This document shows positions 7,507 through 17,072 of a stretch of 64,000 nucleotides of DNA, one piece after another. The position numbers and the translations under genes are program-made. Source of the stretch: an uncultured Sediminibacterium sp. (GTDB lineage: Bacteria; Bacteroidota; Bacteroidia; Chitinophagales; Chitinophagaceae). The stretch lies in the NCBI RefSeq assembly GCF_946481145.1, contig NZ_CAMLMJ010000007.1, forward strand, positions 80,816 through 144,815. The letters run 5' to 3'. The notes beneath the pieces are model-generated. The model did not search any database. It worked only from the letters and a program-made list of their open reading frames with translations, and was not told the origin of the DNA. Numbering within the stretch: position 1 is the first letter of the stretch; the number at the start of each line of letters is the position of its first letter.

Positions 7507-8550
7507 TTATTCGGGAGTTTTCTGCTTATGTAACCATGGTCCCAAATGAGCAGTAATTTGCTGGGTTTCAATAATAAATCCATCATGGCCATAAGTTGAT
7601 CCAATTTCTACAAGTGTAGCATTGGGAAGGTGCTGCTTCATAAATCTTTGTTCGTCTACCGGACAAAGTATATCACTATCGATACCAATAATTAATACAG
7701 GTTGCTTAATACGATGTAAGGCTTCTATTAAATCGCCTCCCCGCTTGCGGGCGAGGTGGTGGCTGTCCATCGCTTTGGTCAGCAGCCAGTATGAATATGC
7801 ATTGAATCTTTTCACCAGTTTTTCACCCTGGTAATTGATATATGAAGATGCCCGGAATCCATCAATTTTTTCAGGATCGGGATCGGTTTGTGCTTCCTGA
7901 AATATTCCATAATTCCGATAGGTAAGCATGCCTATGGCACGGGCTGCTTTTAACCCGGCAGCTCCTGCTTTTTCATCCGCATTTTTCCAGGTATAATCGG
8001 CTTCAATGGCAAGTCGCTGTGCTGTATGCACTGCAACTCCCCAGGCACTCTCAGATGGAGAAGTAGCAATTAAAAACATTTTTTCAATTACGGTTGGTTC
8101 CATCAGTGCCCATTCTAATGCCTGGTATCCGCCCATGCTTCCGCCAATCAGTAAGTGGATCGTATCAATTGAAAGGTGCTGCCTTAACAAAATATGCGCA
8201 TTCACCATATCACGGATAGTTACCTGCGGAAAACTGCCATAGTAAGGAGCCGAGGTTTCCGGATTAATGCTCACCGGACCAGTTGTTCCATAACAAGAGC
8301 CGAGTATATTGGCACAAACAATGAAATATTCATCCGGATTAATCAAATAGCCTTCTCCAATTAAGCCCTTCCACCAATCGGCACAATCGGCACTTGCGGT
8401 TAAGGCATGACAAACCCATACAACTTTCGAGGCATTACCTTTCCATGTGCCATAAGTATGGTAAGCTATAGTAAGCGCAGGTAATGTAGAGCCGGATTCT
8501 AAAATAAAGGGCTCTTTACTATCAAAGTATTTCAATTGATTATTACTCAT
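7507..8550 (-). CDS. metX: Homoserine O-acetyltransferase (MetX)
   Basis: 347-residue alpha/beta-hydrolase-fold acyltransferase that activates homoserine for methionine synthesis. The nucleophile elbow is GGSMGG with Ser138; the Asp (GIDSDILCPVDEQ) and His (TYGHDGF) of the triad are at the C-terminus. The N-terminal WVCHALTASADCADWW and NILGSCYGTTGP are family signatures. Some members use succinyl-CoA, so acetyl specificity is by family name only. It is divergent from metZ with a 94-bp shared upstream region in which I see no SAM riboswitch. Confidence 0.92.
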   Translation of the reverse strand: MSNNQLKYFDSKEPFILESGSTLPALTIAYHTYGTWKGNASKVVWVCHALTASADCADWWKGLIGEGYLINPDEYFIVCANILGSCYGTTGPVSINPETSAPYYGSFPQVTIRDMVNAHILLRQHLSIDTIHLLIGGSMGGYQALEWALMEPTVIEKMFLIATSPSESAWGVAVHTAQRLAIEADYTWKNADEKAGAAGLKAARAIGMLTYRNYGIFQEAQTDPDPEKIDGFRASSYINYQGEKLVKRFNAYSYWLLTKAMDSHHLARKRGGDLIEALHRIKQPVLIIGIDSDILCPVDEQRFMKQHLPNATLVEIGSTYGHDGFIIETQQITAHLGPWLHKQKTPE

Positions 8551-8644
8551 TCAACAGCAAAATAAGGGCAGGAGTGAATTACATTTGTAAAAATCTTGAC
8601 AAATATCCCAATCATTCCATTTAATACCATTTTAAATAGTCAAC

Positions 8645-9808
8645 ATGCCCCATAAAATTACCAATGCCATCAGAACACAGATCGAAAGAACCAATGAAAT
8701 GGAACATGCTTCTCCCCTGTTTCTGACTAGTAGTTTTTGTTTTGAAGATGCTGAATCTATGCGAGCCGCATTTGCAGATGAAACTGATGACAATATTTAC
8801 AGTCGGTTCTCTAATCCAAGTGTACAGGAATTTGTTGACAGAATTTGTGTGTTAGAAGGAGCTGAAGCCGGTTATGCAACAGCTTCGGGCATGAGCGCTG
8901 TTTTCGGTTCATTTATGGCCTTGATGAAGCAGGGTGATCACCTGCTCTCCTGCAATTCCATTTTCGGCAGTACCCATACAGTTATTTCAAAATACCTTCC
9001 TAAATATGGTATTGAGCATACTTATGTTGCAGCCTCGGCTACCGCCGATGAATGGGAAGCGGCCATAAAACCTAATACCAGGATGATTTATCTGGAAACG
9101 CCCACCAACCCCGGACTGGATCTGCTTGATCTTGATATGATTGGCAAACTGGCTAAGAAGCATGGCATTATACTGAATGTAGACAACTGTTTTGCTACGC
9201 CGGTTAATCAACGTCCTATTGAATTCGGTGCCGATCTGGTTGTTCATTCCGCTACCAAATGGATTGATGGTCAGGGTCGTGTATTGGGCGGTGTGGTTGT
9301 AGGTAAAAAAGAATTGATTAAAGATATCTACCTTTTTTGCAGAAGTACCGGTCCTGCGCTCTCTCCTTTTAATGCCTGGGTTTTGAGTAAAAGCCTTGAA
9401 ACACTGGATGTTCGTATGGAAAGACATGCTTCCAATGCTTTGCATATTGCAACTGCATTGGAAAACCACCCTTCTCTTAGCTGGTTAAAATACCCTTTTC
9501 TCAAGAGTCACCCCCAATATGCTATTGCCCAAAAACAAATGGAAAATGGCGGGGGCATTGTTTGTTTTGAGCTAAAAGGCGGCATAGAAGTAGGTCGCCG
9601 TTTTCTGGACAAGCTTCAGATACTATCCTTAACCGCCAACCTTGGAGATACCCGCAGTATTGCCTCCCACCCTGCCAGTACAACCCATGCCAAGCTTACG
9701 GAAGAGGAAAGACAGGCAGTGAATATCACGCCAGGACTGATCCGGATTTCAGTGGGTCTTGAGCATAAAGAGGATATTTTGGCAGATATTTTACAGGCAT
9801 TGGTCTAA
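8645..9808 (+). CDS. metZ: O-acyl-homoserine sulfhydrylase / trans-sulfuration enzyme
   Basis: 387-residue PLP enzyme of the Cys/Met metabolism family. The PLP lysine is Lys205 in HSATKWIDGQGRVLGG; Tyr and Arg of the neighbouring subunit are in IYSRFSNPSV, and SGMSAVFG binds the phosphate. It would turn the metX product plus sulfide into homocysteine; cystathionine gamma-synthase activity is the main alternative. Divergent pairing with metX supports methionine synthesis. Confidence 0.88.
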   Translation: MPHKITNAIRTQIERTNEMEHASPLFLTSSFCFEDAESMRAAFADETDDNIYSRFSNPSVQEFVDRICVLEGAEAGYATASGMSAVFGSFMALMKQGDHLLSCNSIFGSTHTVISKYLPKYGIEHTYVAASATADEWEAAIKPNTRMIYLETPTNPGLDLLDLDMIGKLAKKHGIILNVDNCFATPVNQRPIEFGADLVVHSATKWIDGQGRVLGGVVVGKKELIKDIYLFCRSTGPALSPFNAWVLSKSLETLDVRMERHASNALHIATALENHPSLSWLKYPFLKSHPQYAIAQKQMENGGGIVCFELKGGIEVGRRFLDKLQILSLTANLGDTRSIASHPASTTHAKLTEEERQAVNITPGLIRISVGLEHKEDILADILQALV

Positions 9809-9878
9809 TAACCTTCTAATACTGATCGGTATTTCGTATAGAAATCATGGATATCTTTAAGGATTCGTAATCCTATTC

Positions 9879-10541
9879 ATGAAATTGCTGAAAAAAACAT
9901 ATCTCGTTTTGTTATTGCTGACCGTTTTCCAGCAGATTGCTGCACAGGAAAGCTCCTCGTCTGCCTCCTTAATCAGGGATATTTATAGCAATTGGTTTAA
10001 TGACCGTCCATTTACTTACCAGGAATGTGATACTTTCTTCTATTCTAATAAGGTTGATTCGAATATTATCAATAAAGTAAAGGAGACTTTCTTATCTGAT
10101 AAAGTATATAAAGAGTGGGATCCCGATCAGGCTACTTATGTAAAAAGAAAAACCAGGTTTACGCTGGAAGAAAGAAGGTATATTGTAACACAACTGGATG
10201 CCATCAAAAAAATGAGCTGGCCACCAAAAATGTTTCCCTTTGCCTACATGATTCCCTTGGAAAATATTGATCCACTGCTTAGTAAAACAGACAATAGCAA
10301 ATTAAAGCCGCAGCAGAAGATATGCATGGAGATACAACATTTCAGTGTGCCGTTCTTCTTACGAAATAACACACTCTGCTTTTTCTATCTCGGAAAAAGT
10401 AATATTTTCTCGAAAGAAGGTACTTTCTGGATTTATGAAAAGGTTGAAGGTGAATGGAAAAGACTGGCCAGTATTTATGAATGGTCTGCCGCTACCAAAC
10501 TTAAATACAATAGCGAAATCGATTTCTTCAATTTACCGTAA
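9879..10541 (+). CDS. Unrecognised secreted protein
   Basis: 220 residues with a clear signal peptide (MKLLKKTYLVLLLLTVFQQI, cleavage near AAQ). The mature part is mixed alpha/beta with many aromatic residues (SNWFNDRPFTYQECDTFFY, MSWPPKMFPFAY) and ends in a predicted beta-rich stretch (GTFWIYEKVEGEWKRL). I recognise no family. It lies between metZ and the convergent ThuA gene, with no evident partner. Confidence 0.65.
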   Translation: MKLLKKTYLVLLLLTVFQQIAAQESSSSASLIRDIYSNWFNDRPFTYQECDTFFYSNKVDSNIINKVKETFLSDKVYKEWDPDQATYVKRKTRFTLEERRYIVTQLDAIKKMSWPPKMFPFAYMIPLENIDPLLSKTDNSKLKPQQKICMEIQHFSVPFFLRNNTLCFFYLGKSNIFSKEGTFWIYEKVEGEWKRLASIYEWSAATKLKYNSEIDFFNLP

Positions 10542-10553
10542 ATATTCTCCCCG

Positions 10554-11288
10554 TTATTTACCCATTGCATAAGTTATTCCGCCCAACAGATGTTGCAGGA
10601 ATAAAGGATCTGCATAGGATTCATGTGTATGACCTAATCCTGTATAAAAAGCCCTTCCACCATCAAAAGAATGGTACCAGCTAATTGGGTGATTGGTTCC
10701 GTTTTCACCTCCGGTATAACTTGTTTCATCCAGTGTGATCAGAACTTTTAAACCTGGTTGGATATCTTTAAAATTATACCATTCATCCCAGCGTTTCCAG
10801 GTATCTGGAAGATGTTTGGTAGCACTATGTTTCTTGTTCACAATATGCAATACTGCATCTTGTTGTTTTGGATGACTTTTAAAATAAGCACCTACTAATT
10901 GATTATACCAGGGCCATTTGTATTCAGTATCAGTGGCTGCATGTATGCCTACAAAACCTTTCCCTTTTTTTATAAACCGTTGAAATGCTGCCTGTTCTTC
11001 CTCATTCAATACATCCTGCGTTGTGCTTAAAAAAATTACTGCATCATATTTTGCCAACTGATCATCTGTAAATGGATCTGATGTTCTTGATGTATCAACT
11101 GTGAAATTATGCTGCTGCCCCAATAATTGAATGGCCGCTACACCAGTTGGTATTGACTCATGGTAATACCCCTTGGTTTCAAAAAACACCAGGACAGATT
11201 TTGTCTTTTTAAATGGGGTCATCGATACCAGCAAACAACCCATCACAACTCCAATACAGATTGCCAGTCTGGATATATACTTTTTCAT
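10554..11288 (-). CDS. ThuA-domain protein, secreted or membrane-anchored
   Basis: 244 residues from the ATG at 11288 (MKKYISRLAICIGVVMGCLL). The open frame extends 36 bases further but adds no recognisable sequence. The ThuA domain (glutamine-amidotransferase-like) covers the rest: VLVFFETKGYYHESIPTG, FLSTTQDVLNEEEQAAFQRF, GKGFVGIHAATDTEYKWPWY, NHPISWYH and FYTGLGHTHESY. ThuA proteins belong to trehalose and other sugar pathways; the reaction is unsettled. It is divergent from the MFS transporter at 11411. Confidence 0.85.
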   Translation of the reverse strand: MKKYISRLAICIGVVMGCLLVSMTPFKKTKSVLVFFETKGYYHESIPTGVAAIQLLGQQHNFTVDTSRTSDPFTDDQLAKYDAVIFLSTTQDVLNEEEQAAFQRFIKKGKGFVGIHAATDTEYKWPWYNQLVGAYFKSHPKQQDAVLHIVNKKHSATKHLPDTWKRWDEWYNFKDIQPGLKVLITLDETSYTGGENGTNHPISWYHSFDGGRAFYTGLGHTHESYADPLFLQHLLGGITYAMGK

Positions 11289-11410
11289 AAATAAGTTTGT
11301 AACAAGATACGCCGAAAAATACAATAAGTGCTATCAGACTAATCGGATATGGATCGGGAATATTGTTTACATTTATTTTTTACCGACTAAAAAGATAAAC
11401 CAACAGCTTT

Positions 11411-12586
11411 ATGAACAACAAAACCGGATCCTTACTGGCCTCCATGATGTTTTTCGAATATTTTATATGGGGTGCATGGTATGTTACCATGGGAACCTAT
11501 ATGGGTACCCATTTAAATGCAACGGGTGTTGAAATAGGTGCCGCTTATAGCGCCCTGGCAATTGCCACTATGATCTCTCCATTTTTTGTTGGTATGATTG
11601 CTGACCGATATTTCGCTGCCCAAAAAATAATGGGTGTACTTCATTTAATAGGGGCAGTATTGCTTTTTCTCGCAACGCAAATAACAGATAGCACCATATT
11701 CTATTGGGTAATACTTGGTTATTCACTATTATATATGCCTACCATAGCACTAAGTAATAGTGTAGCTTTTTCACAAATGACCGATCCGGGTAAACAGTTC
11801 CCATGGATCAGGGTATTCGGTACGCTTGGCTGGATAGTTGCAGGAGTGTTGATTGGCCAGTTGGGAATTGAGAAAACAGCATCCACTTTTTATATGGCCG
11901 CCGCAGTATCTGTTTGTCTTGGCCTCTTAAGTTTTGTGCTTCCAAATACGCCACCCAATGGTGCTGATGGTTCTGTTTCCAAAGCATTGGGAACAGAAGC
12001 ATTTGTGTTGTTTAAAGAGAAACCATACCTGATATTTTTTATCGCAGCCATTCTGGTTTGTATTCCACTCTCTTTTTACTATGGTTTTGCCAATCCTTTT
12101 CTGAATGAAATGAATTTTGAAAATGCTGCCAGTAAAATGACCTTGGGTCAGGTTTCAGAGGCAGTATTTATTCTCGCGATACCATTTCTCTTTAACAGAA
12201 TCGGCGTAAAAAATATGCTACTGTTGGGCATGAGTGCATGGATATTGCGTTATATATTTTTCGCTTATGGTGATGCTGGCTCGAATAACTGGATGTTATA
12301 TGCGGGAATTGTTTTACATGGTATTTGTTATGATTTCTTTTTCGTAACAGGATATATGTACACGGAGAAAAAAGCAGGTGCCAAAATAAAAAATGCGGCA
12401 CAGGGACTATTCACTTTCGCCACCTATGGTGTTGGTATGTTTATAGGAACATGGTTCAGCGGATATATTGTAGACCTCTATAAAACAGGAGAAACACATA
12501 ACTGGCTGAATATATGGTACGTTCCTGCCTACATAGCAATGGGCGTTCTGGTTTACTTTTTATTGTTTTTTAAAGAAAAGAAATAA
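11411..12586 (+). CDS. MFS transporter of the nucleoside:H+ symporter type
   Basis: 391 residues with 11-12 hydrophobic helices. The opening LLASMMFFEYFIWGAWYVTM with MGTYMGTHLNATGVEIGAAY and MISPFFVGMIADRYFAAQKI is typical of the NupG/XapB-like branch. In Bacteroidota such transporters often sit with ThuA and Gfo/Idh genes and may carry sugars rather than nucleosides, so the substrate is uncertain. The next gene downstream is a Gfo/Idh/MocA oxidoreductase in the same direction. Confidence 0.85.
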   Translation: MNNKTGSLLASMMFFEYFIWGAWYVTMGTYMGTHLNATGVEIGAAYSALAIATMISPFFVGMIADRYFAAQKIMGVLHLIGAVLLFLATQITDSTIFYWVILGYSLLYMPTIALSNSVAFSQMTDPGKQFPWIRVFGTLGWIVAGVLIGQLGIEKTASTFYMAAAVSVCLGLLSFVLPNTPPNGADGSVSKALGTEAFVLFKEKPYLIFFIAAILVCIPLSFYYGFANPFLNEMNFENAASKMTLGQVSEAVFILAIPFLFNRIGVKNMLLLGMSAWILRYIFFAYGDAGSNNWMLYAGIVLHGICYDFFFVTGYMYTEKKAGAKIKNAAQGLFTFATYGVGMFIGTWFSGYIVDLYKTGETHNWLNIWYVPAYIAMGVLVYFLLFFKEKK

Positions 12587-12591
12587 GCGAT

Positions 12592-12683
12592 AGGTGAATG
12601 GTCTATGGTCAATGGTGAATTATTTATATTTTCGAACCGACCATTCACAATTGACCATTCACAACTGACAATTCACATCTCAC
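12592..12683. repeat. Hairpin repeat of the GTGAATGGTCAAT family between MFS and Gfo/Idh genes
   Basis: Left arm GGTGAATGGTCTATGGTCAA (12593-12612) and its continuation GGTGAAT pair with the right arm ATTCACAATTGACCATTCAC near 12643-12676. The units are variants of TGAATGGTCAA. It ends about 12 bp before the ATG at 12695, so it forms most of the untranslated region. Confidence 0.75.
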
Positions 12684-12694
12684 AAACATACACT

Positions 12695-13885
12695 ATGAAA
12701 AAAATTGCCATGCTCGGTTCCGGTTTTATTGGTCGGTTTTATGCCGACTCTTTACAGGGTTACAGAAGCCGGGATAAAATCACCAGCATTTATTCACGCA
12801 GAGAGGAAAGTGCAAAAAAGTTTGCCGATGATTATCAATGCGATCATTGGACCACTAACATGGAAGAATCCATTGCGCATCCTGATGTTGAGGTAGTATG
12901 TATTGCATTACCCAATAACCTCCATGAAGCTGCTGTTATGTTGTGCTGCAAACACAAAAAAGCAGTTATTACCACCAAACCTTTGGGACGCAATGCGGAA
13001 GAGGCTAAACGCATGCTACTTGCCGTAGAAGAAGCAGGTATTTTCAATGGATATCTTGAAGACCTGGTATATACCCCGAAATTTATCAAGGCAATGGAAA
13101 GCGTTAAGAATGGCGCTTTAGGAAGGATACTATGGGCGAAATCAAGGGAAACACACCCTGGCCCACATAGTGACTGGTTCTGGGATATTGAACAGGCAGG
13201 TGGTGGATGTATCCTTGACCTGGGATGCCATTGCGTAGAAATTACCAGAAGTTATATTGGTAAAGACATCAAACCAGTTGAAGTAATGTGTTGGGCCGAT
13301 ACGCAGGTTAAACCAATAGATGCAGAAGACCATGCCATTGGATTGGTAAAATATGAAAACGGAGCGATTGGTCAGTTTGAAGTTAGCTGGACTTTTCGTG
13401 GCGGCCTCGATCTTCGTGATGAAGTGATGGGAAGTGAAGGTACCATTTGGATCAACAGTTTTCTACGTACCGGATTCGATATGTTTACTACAGGTAAAGG
13501 TGCAGACTACGTTGCTGAAAAAGCTGAAAGCAATACCGGATGGCTTTTCCCCGTTGGTGATGAACTGAATGAACTTGGGTATAACCATATGTTTATGGAC
13601 ATGTTCAACGCCATGGAAAAAGGTATAGACCCTAAAGAAACATTTTATGACGGGTATGTTGTAAATGCGATCCTTGATGCAGCTTACAAATCTGCTAAAA
13701 CCAAACAATGGGAGCCTGTTGCATTAGACATCTGGCGTGGACAAACCGGATTAAGTAAAGGAAGTCATCTCGTTTCATTTGATGACCAACATTACCTCAT
13801 CAAAGAAGAAATGACCCATTTCGGAACTAAGAAATTAATCCTCAAAGACAAGCAGACAGGAAAGATTAGTGAGCGGATTATATAG
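12695..13885 (+). CDS. Gfo/Idh/MocA-family oxidoreductase
   Basis: 396 residues. N-terminal Rossmann domain (KKIAMLGSGFIGRFYADSL; ALPNNLHEAAVMLC), then a TKPLGRNAEEAKRM segment in the place of the usual EKP motif, and a C-terminal alpha/beta domain with GGGCILDLGCHCVEITR. These are NAD(P)-dependent dehydrogenases of sugars and inositols. An upstream extension to 12605 is repeat-encoded and unlikely. Context with ThuA, MFS and GMC suggests sugar oxidation; the substrate is unknown. Confidence 0.9.
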   Translation: MKKIAMLGSGFIGRFYADSLQGYRSRDKITSIYSRREESAKKFADDYQCDHWTTNMEESIAHPDVEVVCIALPNNLHEAAVMLCCKHKKAVITTKPLGRNAEEAKRMLLAVEEAGIFNGYLEDLVYTPKFIKAMESVKNGALGRILWAKSRETHPGPHSDWFWDIEQAGGGCILDLGCHCVEITRSYIGKDIKPVEVMCWADTQVKPIDAEDHAIGLVKYENGAIGQFEVSWTFRGGLDLRDEVMGSEGTIWINSFLRTGFDMFTTGKGADYVAEKAESNTGWLFPVGDELNELGYNHMFMDMFNAMEKGIDPKETFYDGYVVNAILDAAYKSAKTKQWEPVALDIWRGQTGLSKGSHLVSFDDQHYLIKEEMTHFGTKKLILKDKQTGKISERII

Positions 13886-13979
13886 TGGAGTATAGACCAT
13901 AGTCCATAGTCAATAGACCATGGTAGGAAAACATTATAGATTTTCTCAGTTTAATTCTTACTATGGACCATGGTCTGCC
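13886..13979. repeat. Hairpin repeat of the GACCATAGTCC family between convergent genes
   Basis: Left arm TAGACCATAGTCCATAGT (13893-13910) is nearly the reverse complement of ACTATGGACCATGGTCTG (13961-13978). The units are variants of CCATAGT/CCATGGT. It fills the whole gap between the Gfo/Idh stop and the GMC stop and could serve as a bidirectional terminator, although no T-tract is present. Confidence 0.75.
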
Positions 13980-13981
13980 CC

Positions 13982-15694
13982 CTACAAATTCCCTTTCCTC
14001 AATTCAGCTACTGCATGGTCGGCGGCTCTGGCTGTTAGGGCCATGTAGGTGAGGGATGGGTTTTGACAGGCGGAGGATGTCATAGCAGCGCCATCTGTTA
14101 CAAAAACATTTGGTGCATCCCATACTTGATTAAAACCATTAAGTACGGAAGTTTTGGGATCACGACCCATTCGGGCTGTGCCCATTTCATGGATACCATG
14201 ACCCAATGCATGGCCACTATCCCAAGTTCTGATATCTTTTACACCAGCAGCGTCAAGCATTGATTGCAGTTCTGCGATGATGTCTTTTCTCATTTTCAAT
14301 TCATTCTCTTTCATCTCACAATCCATAGCCAGAACCGGTAAACCCCATTTATCTTTTTTCTGTTTGTCGAGCATGATCCTGTTTTCATGATAAGGTAATA
14401 TTTCACCGAATCCAGTACCACCAATGCTCCAGTTACCTGGTTCAGTTAAGGTATCTTTAAAATCTGCTCCGATAGATAATTCGGCAACATCTCTGCTCCA
14501 TCCTGCCCTGCTGGCACTTCCCTGGTATCCAAACCCACGGAGGTAATCACGTTTATCATTACCCATATTTACAAATCGGGGAATATAAAAACCATTTGCC
14601 CTTCTGCCTGAATAATATCTATCATCAAATCCTTCAACCCTTCCTGAAGCGCCAAGGTTATAATGGTGATCCATTACATTATGTCCTAATTCGCCACTAC
14701 TACTACCTAAGCCACCTGGCCAAATATCAGTAGCGCTATTGAAGAGTATCCAGGTAGAGTTTAGCGCAGAAGCATTAAGGAAAATTATTTTTGCATTGTA
14801 GACATAGGTCTGATTATTTTCTGCATCAAGCACTTCAACGCCGGTCGCTTTTTTACTGTCTTTGTCGTAGATCAGTTTAGTGACTATTGAAAATGGTCTC
14901 ACGGTTAAATTTCCCGTTTTCATTGCTGCAGGTAAGGTAGATGATTGGGTGCTGAAATATCCTCCAAAAGGACAACCTTCCCAACACCTGTTTCTAAACT
15001 GGCATTGTGTCCTTCCTTCAATTGGCGCTGTAAGATTAGCCACCCTACCAATGATAAGTCGTCTGTTGTTGTTGTATGCTTTTTTAATTCTTGCTGCAAC
15101 ATCCTGTTCAACACAGTTTAATTCCATGGGAGGCAGAAACTGTCCATCAGGTAAATGCGCCAATCCTTCTTTTGATCCACTGATACCTGCAAAACGCTCA
15201 ACATAATCGTACCATGGAGCCATGTCTTTATAACGAATTGGCCAGTCTACTGCAATGCCGTCTTTTAAGTTTGCTTCAAAATCAAGATCACTTAAACGAT
15301 AGCTCTGGCGTCCCCATAAAACGGAGCGACCACCTAATTGATAACTCCTCCACCAGGTAAAGGGTTTTATTTCTGTATAGGGACAATCCTGTTCGTTTGC
15401 CCAATCATCCATTACCACTTCACTTGCGGCCCAACCTCTATGCAGCACGGGAAAAGCTTTTTTCTGTGCGGCAGTTGTTTTACCTCTATGTGGAATTTCC
15501 CAGGGATCTTTATTTGCAGTGTCGTAATCTTTTATATGCTCATAAGGTCTTCCTCTTTCCAGCATCAACACTTTTAGTCCTTTTTCTGTTAATTCTTTTG
15601 CGGCCCAACCACCGCTAATGCCTGAACCTACTACAATGGCATCAAAATTATTTTGATTATTGGCTTTGTTATTCAGGTATGCAGTATCGGACAT
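13982..15694 (-). CDS. GMC-family FAD oxidoreductase
   Basis: 570 residues. The N-terminal FAD-binding motif is VVGSGISGGWAAKELTEKG. The middle has SYQLGGRSVLWGRQSYR (GMC signature), and a Cys-rich stretch CQFRNRCWEGCPFGGYF. The C-terminal GMC domain has the active-site His in GHGIHEMGTARMG and Asn in CQNPSLT. Relatives oxidise sugars and polyols, sometimes via a separate small subunit, which is not seen here. It converges on the Gfo/Idh gene and probably acts on a related substrate; that link is inference. Confidence 0.88.
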   Translation of the reverse strand: MSDTAYLNNKANNQNNFDAIVVGSGISGGWAAKELTEKGLKVLMLERGRPYEHIKDYDTANKDPWEIPHRGKTTAAQKKAFPVLHRGWAASEVVMDDWANEQDCPYTEIKPFTWWRSYQLGGRSVLWGRQSYRLSDLDFEANLKDGIAVDWPIRYKDMAPWYDYVERFAGISGSKEGLAHLPDGQFLPPMELNCVEQDVAARIKKAYNNNRRLIIGRVANLTAPIEGRTQCQFRNRCWEGCPFGGYFSTQSSTLPAAMKTGNLTVRPFSIVTKLIYDKDSKKATGVEVLDAENNQTYVYNAKIIFLNASALNSTWILFNSATDIWPGGLGSSSGELGHNVMDHHYNLGASGRVEGFDDRYYSGRRANGFYIPRFVNMGNDKRDYLRGFGYQGSASRAGWSRDVAELSIGADFKDTLTEPGNWSIGGTGFGEILPYHENRIMLDKQKKDKWGLPVLAMDCEMKENELKMRKDIIAELQSMLDAAGVKDIRTWDSGHALGHGIHEMGTARMGRDPKTSVLNGFNQVWDAPNVFVTDGAAMTSSACQNPSLTYMALTARAADHAVAELRKGNL

Positions 15695-15742
15695 GGCTAA
15701 TCGTTTTGGGTGTATGTTTAAAAGCCATTTAAATTACGTCAT

Positions 15743-16981
15743 TCAGTCCAAATTACAAGCTAATTTAACCAGTACTTCCACTGCTTTTTCCATATCGTAT
15801 ACACCAACCCATTCATGCTTACTATGTATGGCTTGCATACCCGTAAATATATTCGCTGTTGGCAACCCCATAAAACTTAACCTGCTTCCGTCTGTACCTC
15901 CTCTTATTGGTTCTTTCTGAAGGGTTAAACCAGCAGCTTTATAGGCTTTTTCAGCCCTCTTGTTCACTTCAGGATATTGGTCGAGGATTTCCTTCATATT
16001 CCTGTATTGCTCTTTTATTTCAAAACTATAGGTAGCACCGGGGAAACGTTGCAATAGCTGTTCACACAAGTTTTGCAAACGTTCTTCATAAACAGCCAGT
16101 TTTGTTGTTTCAAAATCTCTGATGATAAATTCCACCTTTGCTTTTTCAGCTATTCCCTCCATGTGAACAGGATGAACAAAGCCCGCTCGTTTTTCTGTTG
16201 CTTCAGGACACCATTCATTAGTTGGCAACATTGCAAGCAATTCAGATACAATTTTTAGTGCATTCACCATCTTACCCTTTGCATATCCTGGATGGGCGCT
16301 AACACCAAAAAAGGTAATTACCACACCATCGGCACTAAAGGTTTCATCTTCATAAGTTCCTAAAGCGCCTCCATCAAGTGTATAGGCAAAATCGGCACCG
16401 ATTTTTTGGATATCTACTTTATCAGTTCCCCTACCCACTTCTTCATCTGGAGTAAACAATATCTTGATGGTTCCATGTGGCAGTTCTGGGTGAAGCATTA
16501 AATATTGTGCCATCTCCATTATTATAGCAACTCCACTCTTATCATCTGCGCCTAAAAGCGTTAATCCACTCGCAGTAATAATATCTTTTCCTATCTGTGT
16601 TTGCAGGTAAGGATAAGCTTCCATTGTAATTACCTGTGTAGGATCATCTGGTAAAATGATCGCTTGCCCCTGATAATTTTTATGCAATAATGGCTTTACA
16701 CCTGTGCCGCTGCAATCAGGAGCAGTATCCACATGACTGCAGAAACAAATTACAGGAAGTTTTTCTGTGGTAGTGGCTGGTATAGTTGCATAGACATATC
16801 CATAATTATCCGTTTCTACCGTTTTAATACCTATCGCATGTAATTCATGGGCAAGTATTACTGACAAGTCTTTTTGTTTTTCTGTACTGGGAAAACTTTC
16901 ACTTTCCGGGTTGCTCTGCGTATCAACCTGTACATAACGCATAAACCTTTCTGCTACTGTAAATTGATATTGTTGAAACAT
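15743..16981 (-). CDS. pepT: Peptidase T (tripeptide aminopeptidase)
   Basis: 412 residues from the ATG at 16981 (MFQQYQFTVAERFMRYVQVD). M20 metallopeptidase with zinc ligands in CFCSHVDTAPD, LLGADDKSGVA and FTPDEEVGRG; ALGTYEDETFSADG and the C-terminal RGGTDGSRLSFMGLPTANIF are PepT-specific. It removes the N-terminal residue of tripeptides in the cytoplasm. The open frame continues to 17035 but adds only an unlikely extension. Confidence 0.94.
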   Translation of the reverse strand: MFQQYQFTVAERFMRYVQVDTQSNPESESFPSTEKQKDLSVILAHELHAIGIKTVETDNYGYVYATIPATTTEKLPVICFCSHVDTAPDCSGTGVKPLLHKNYQGQAIILPDDPTQVITMEAYPYLQTQIGKDIITASGLTLLGADDKSGVAIIMEMAQYLMLHPELPHGTIKILFTPDEEVGRGTDKVDIQKIGADFAYTLDGGALGTYEDETFSADGVVITFFGVSAHPGYAKGKMVNALKIVSELLAMLPTNEWCPEATEKRAGFVHPVHMEGIAEKAKVEFIIRDFETTKLAVYEERLQNLCEQLLQRFPGATYSFEIKEQYRNMKEILDQYPEVNKRAEKAYKAAGLTLQKEPIRGGTDGSRLSFMGLPTANIFTGMQAIHSKHEWVGVYDMEKAVEVLVKLACNLD

Positions 16982-17021
16982 GCTGCAAAATAATAAAAAC
17001 AAATGCCGTATAGCCGGATAC

Positions 17022-17051
17022 TTGCAAATAAGCAATTCGTTTTATATTTTG
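17022..17051 (+). promoter_or_regulatory. Possible Bacteroidota-type promoter
   Basis: TTG at 17022-17024 and TATATTTTG at 17043-17051 are spaced 18 bp apart, close to the TTG-N19-TAnnTTTG pattern of Bacteroidota housekeeping promoters. It would start transcription shortly before the ATG at 17073. Confidence 0.4.
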
Positions 17052-17072
17052 TAAGCAATCAAAAACAACCAT

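Noticed and set aside
8551..8644. SAM riboswitch between metX and metZ
   Set aside because: The 94-bp gap shows no kink-turn, pseudoknot or terminator pattern expected of SAM-I or SAM-II.
8987..9469. 160-residue open frame antisense to metZ
   Set aside because: It lies fully inside a well-supported gene on the other strand and has no recognisable motif.
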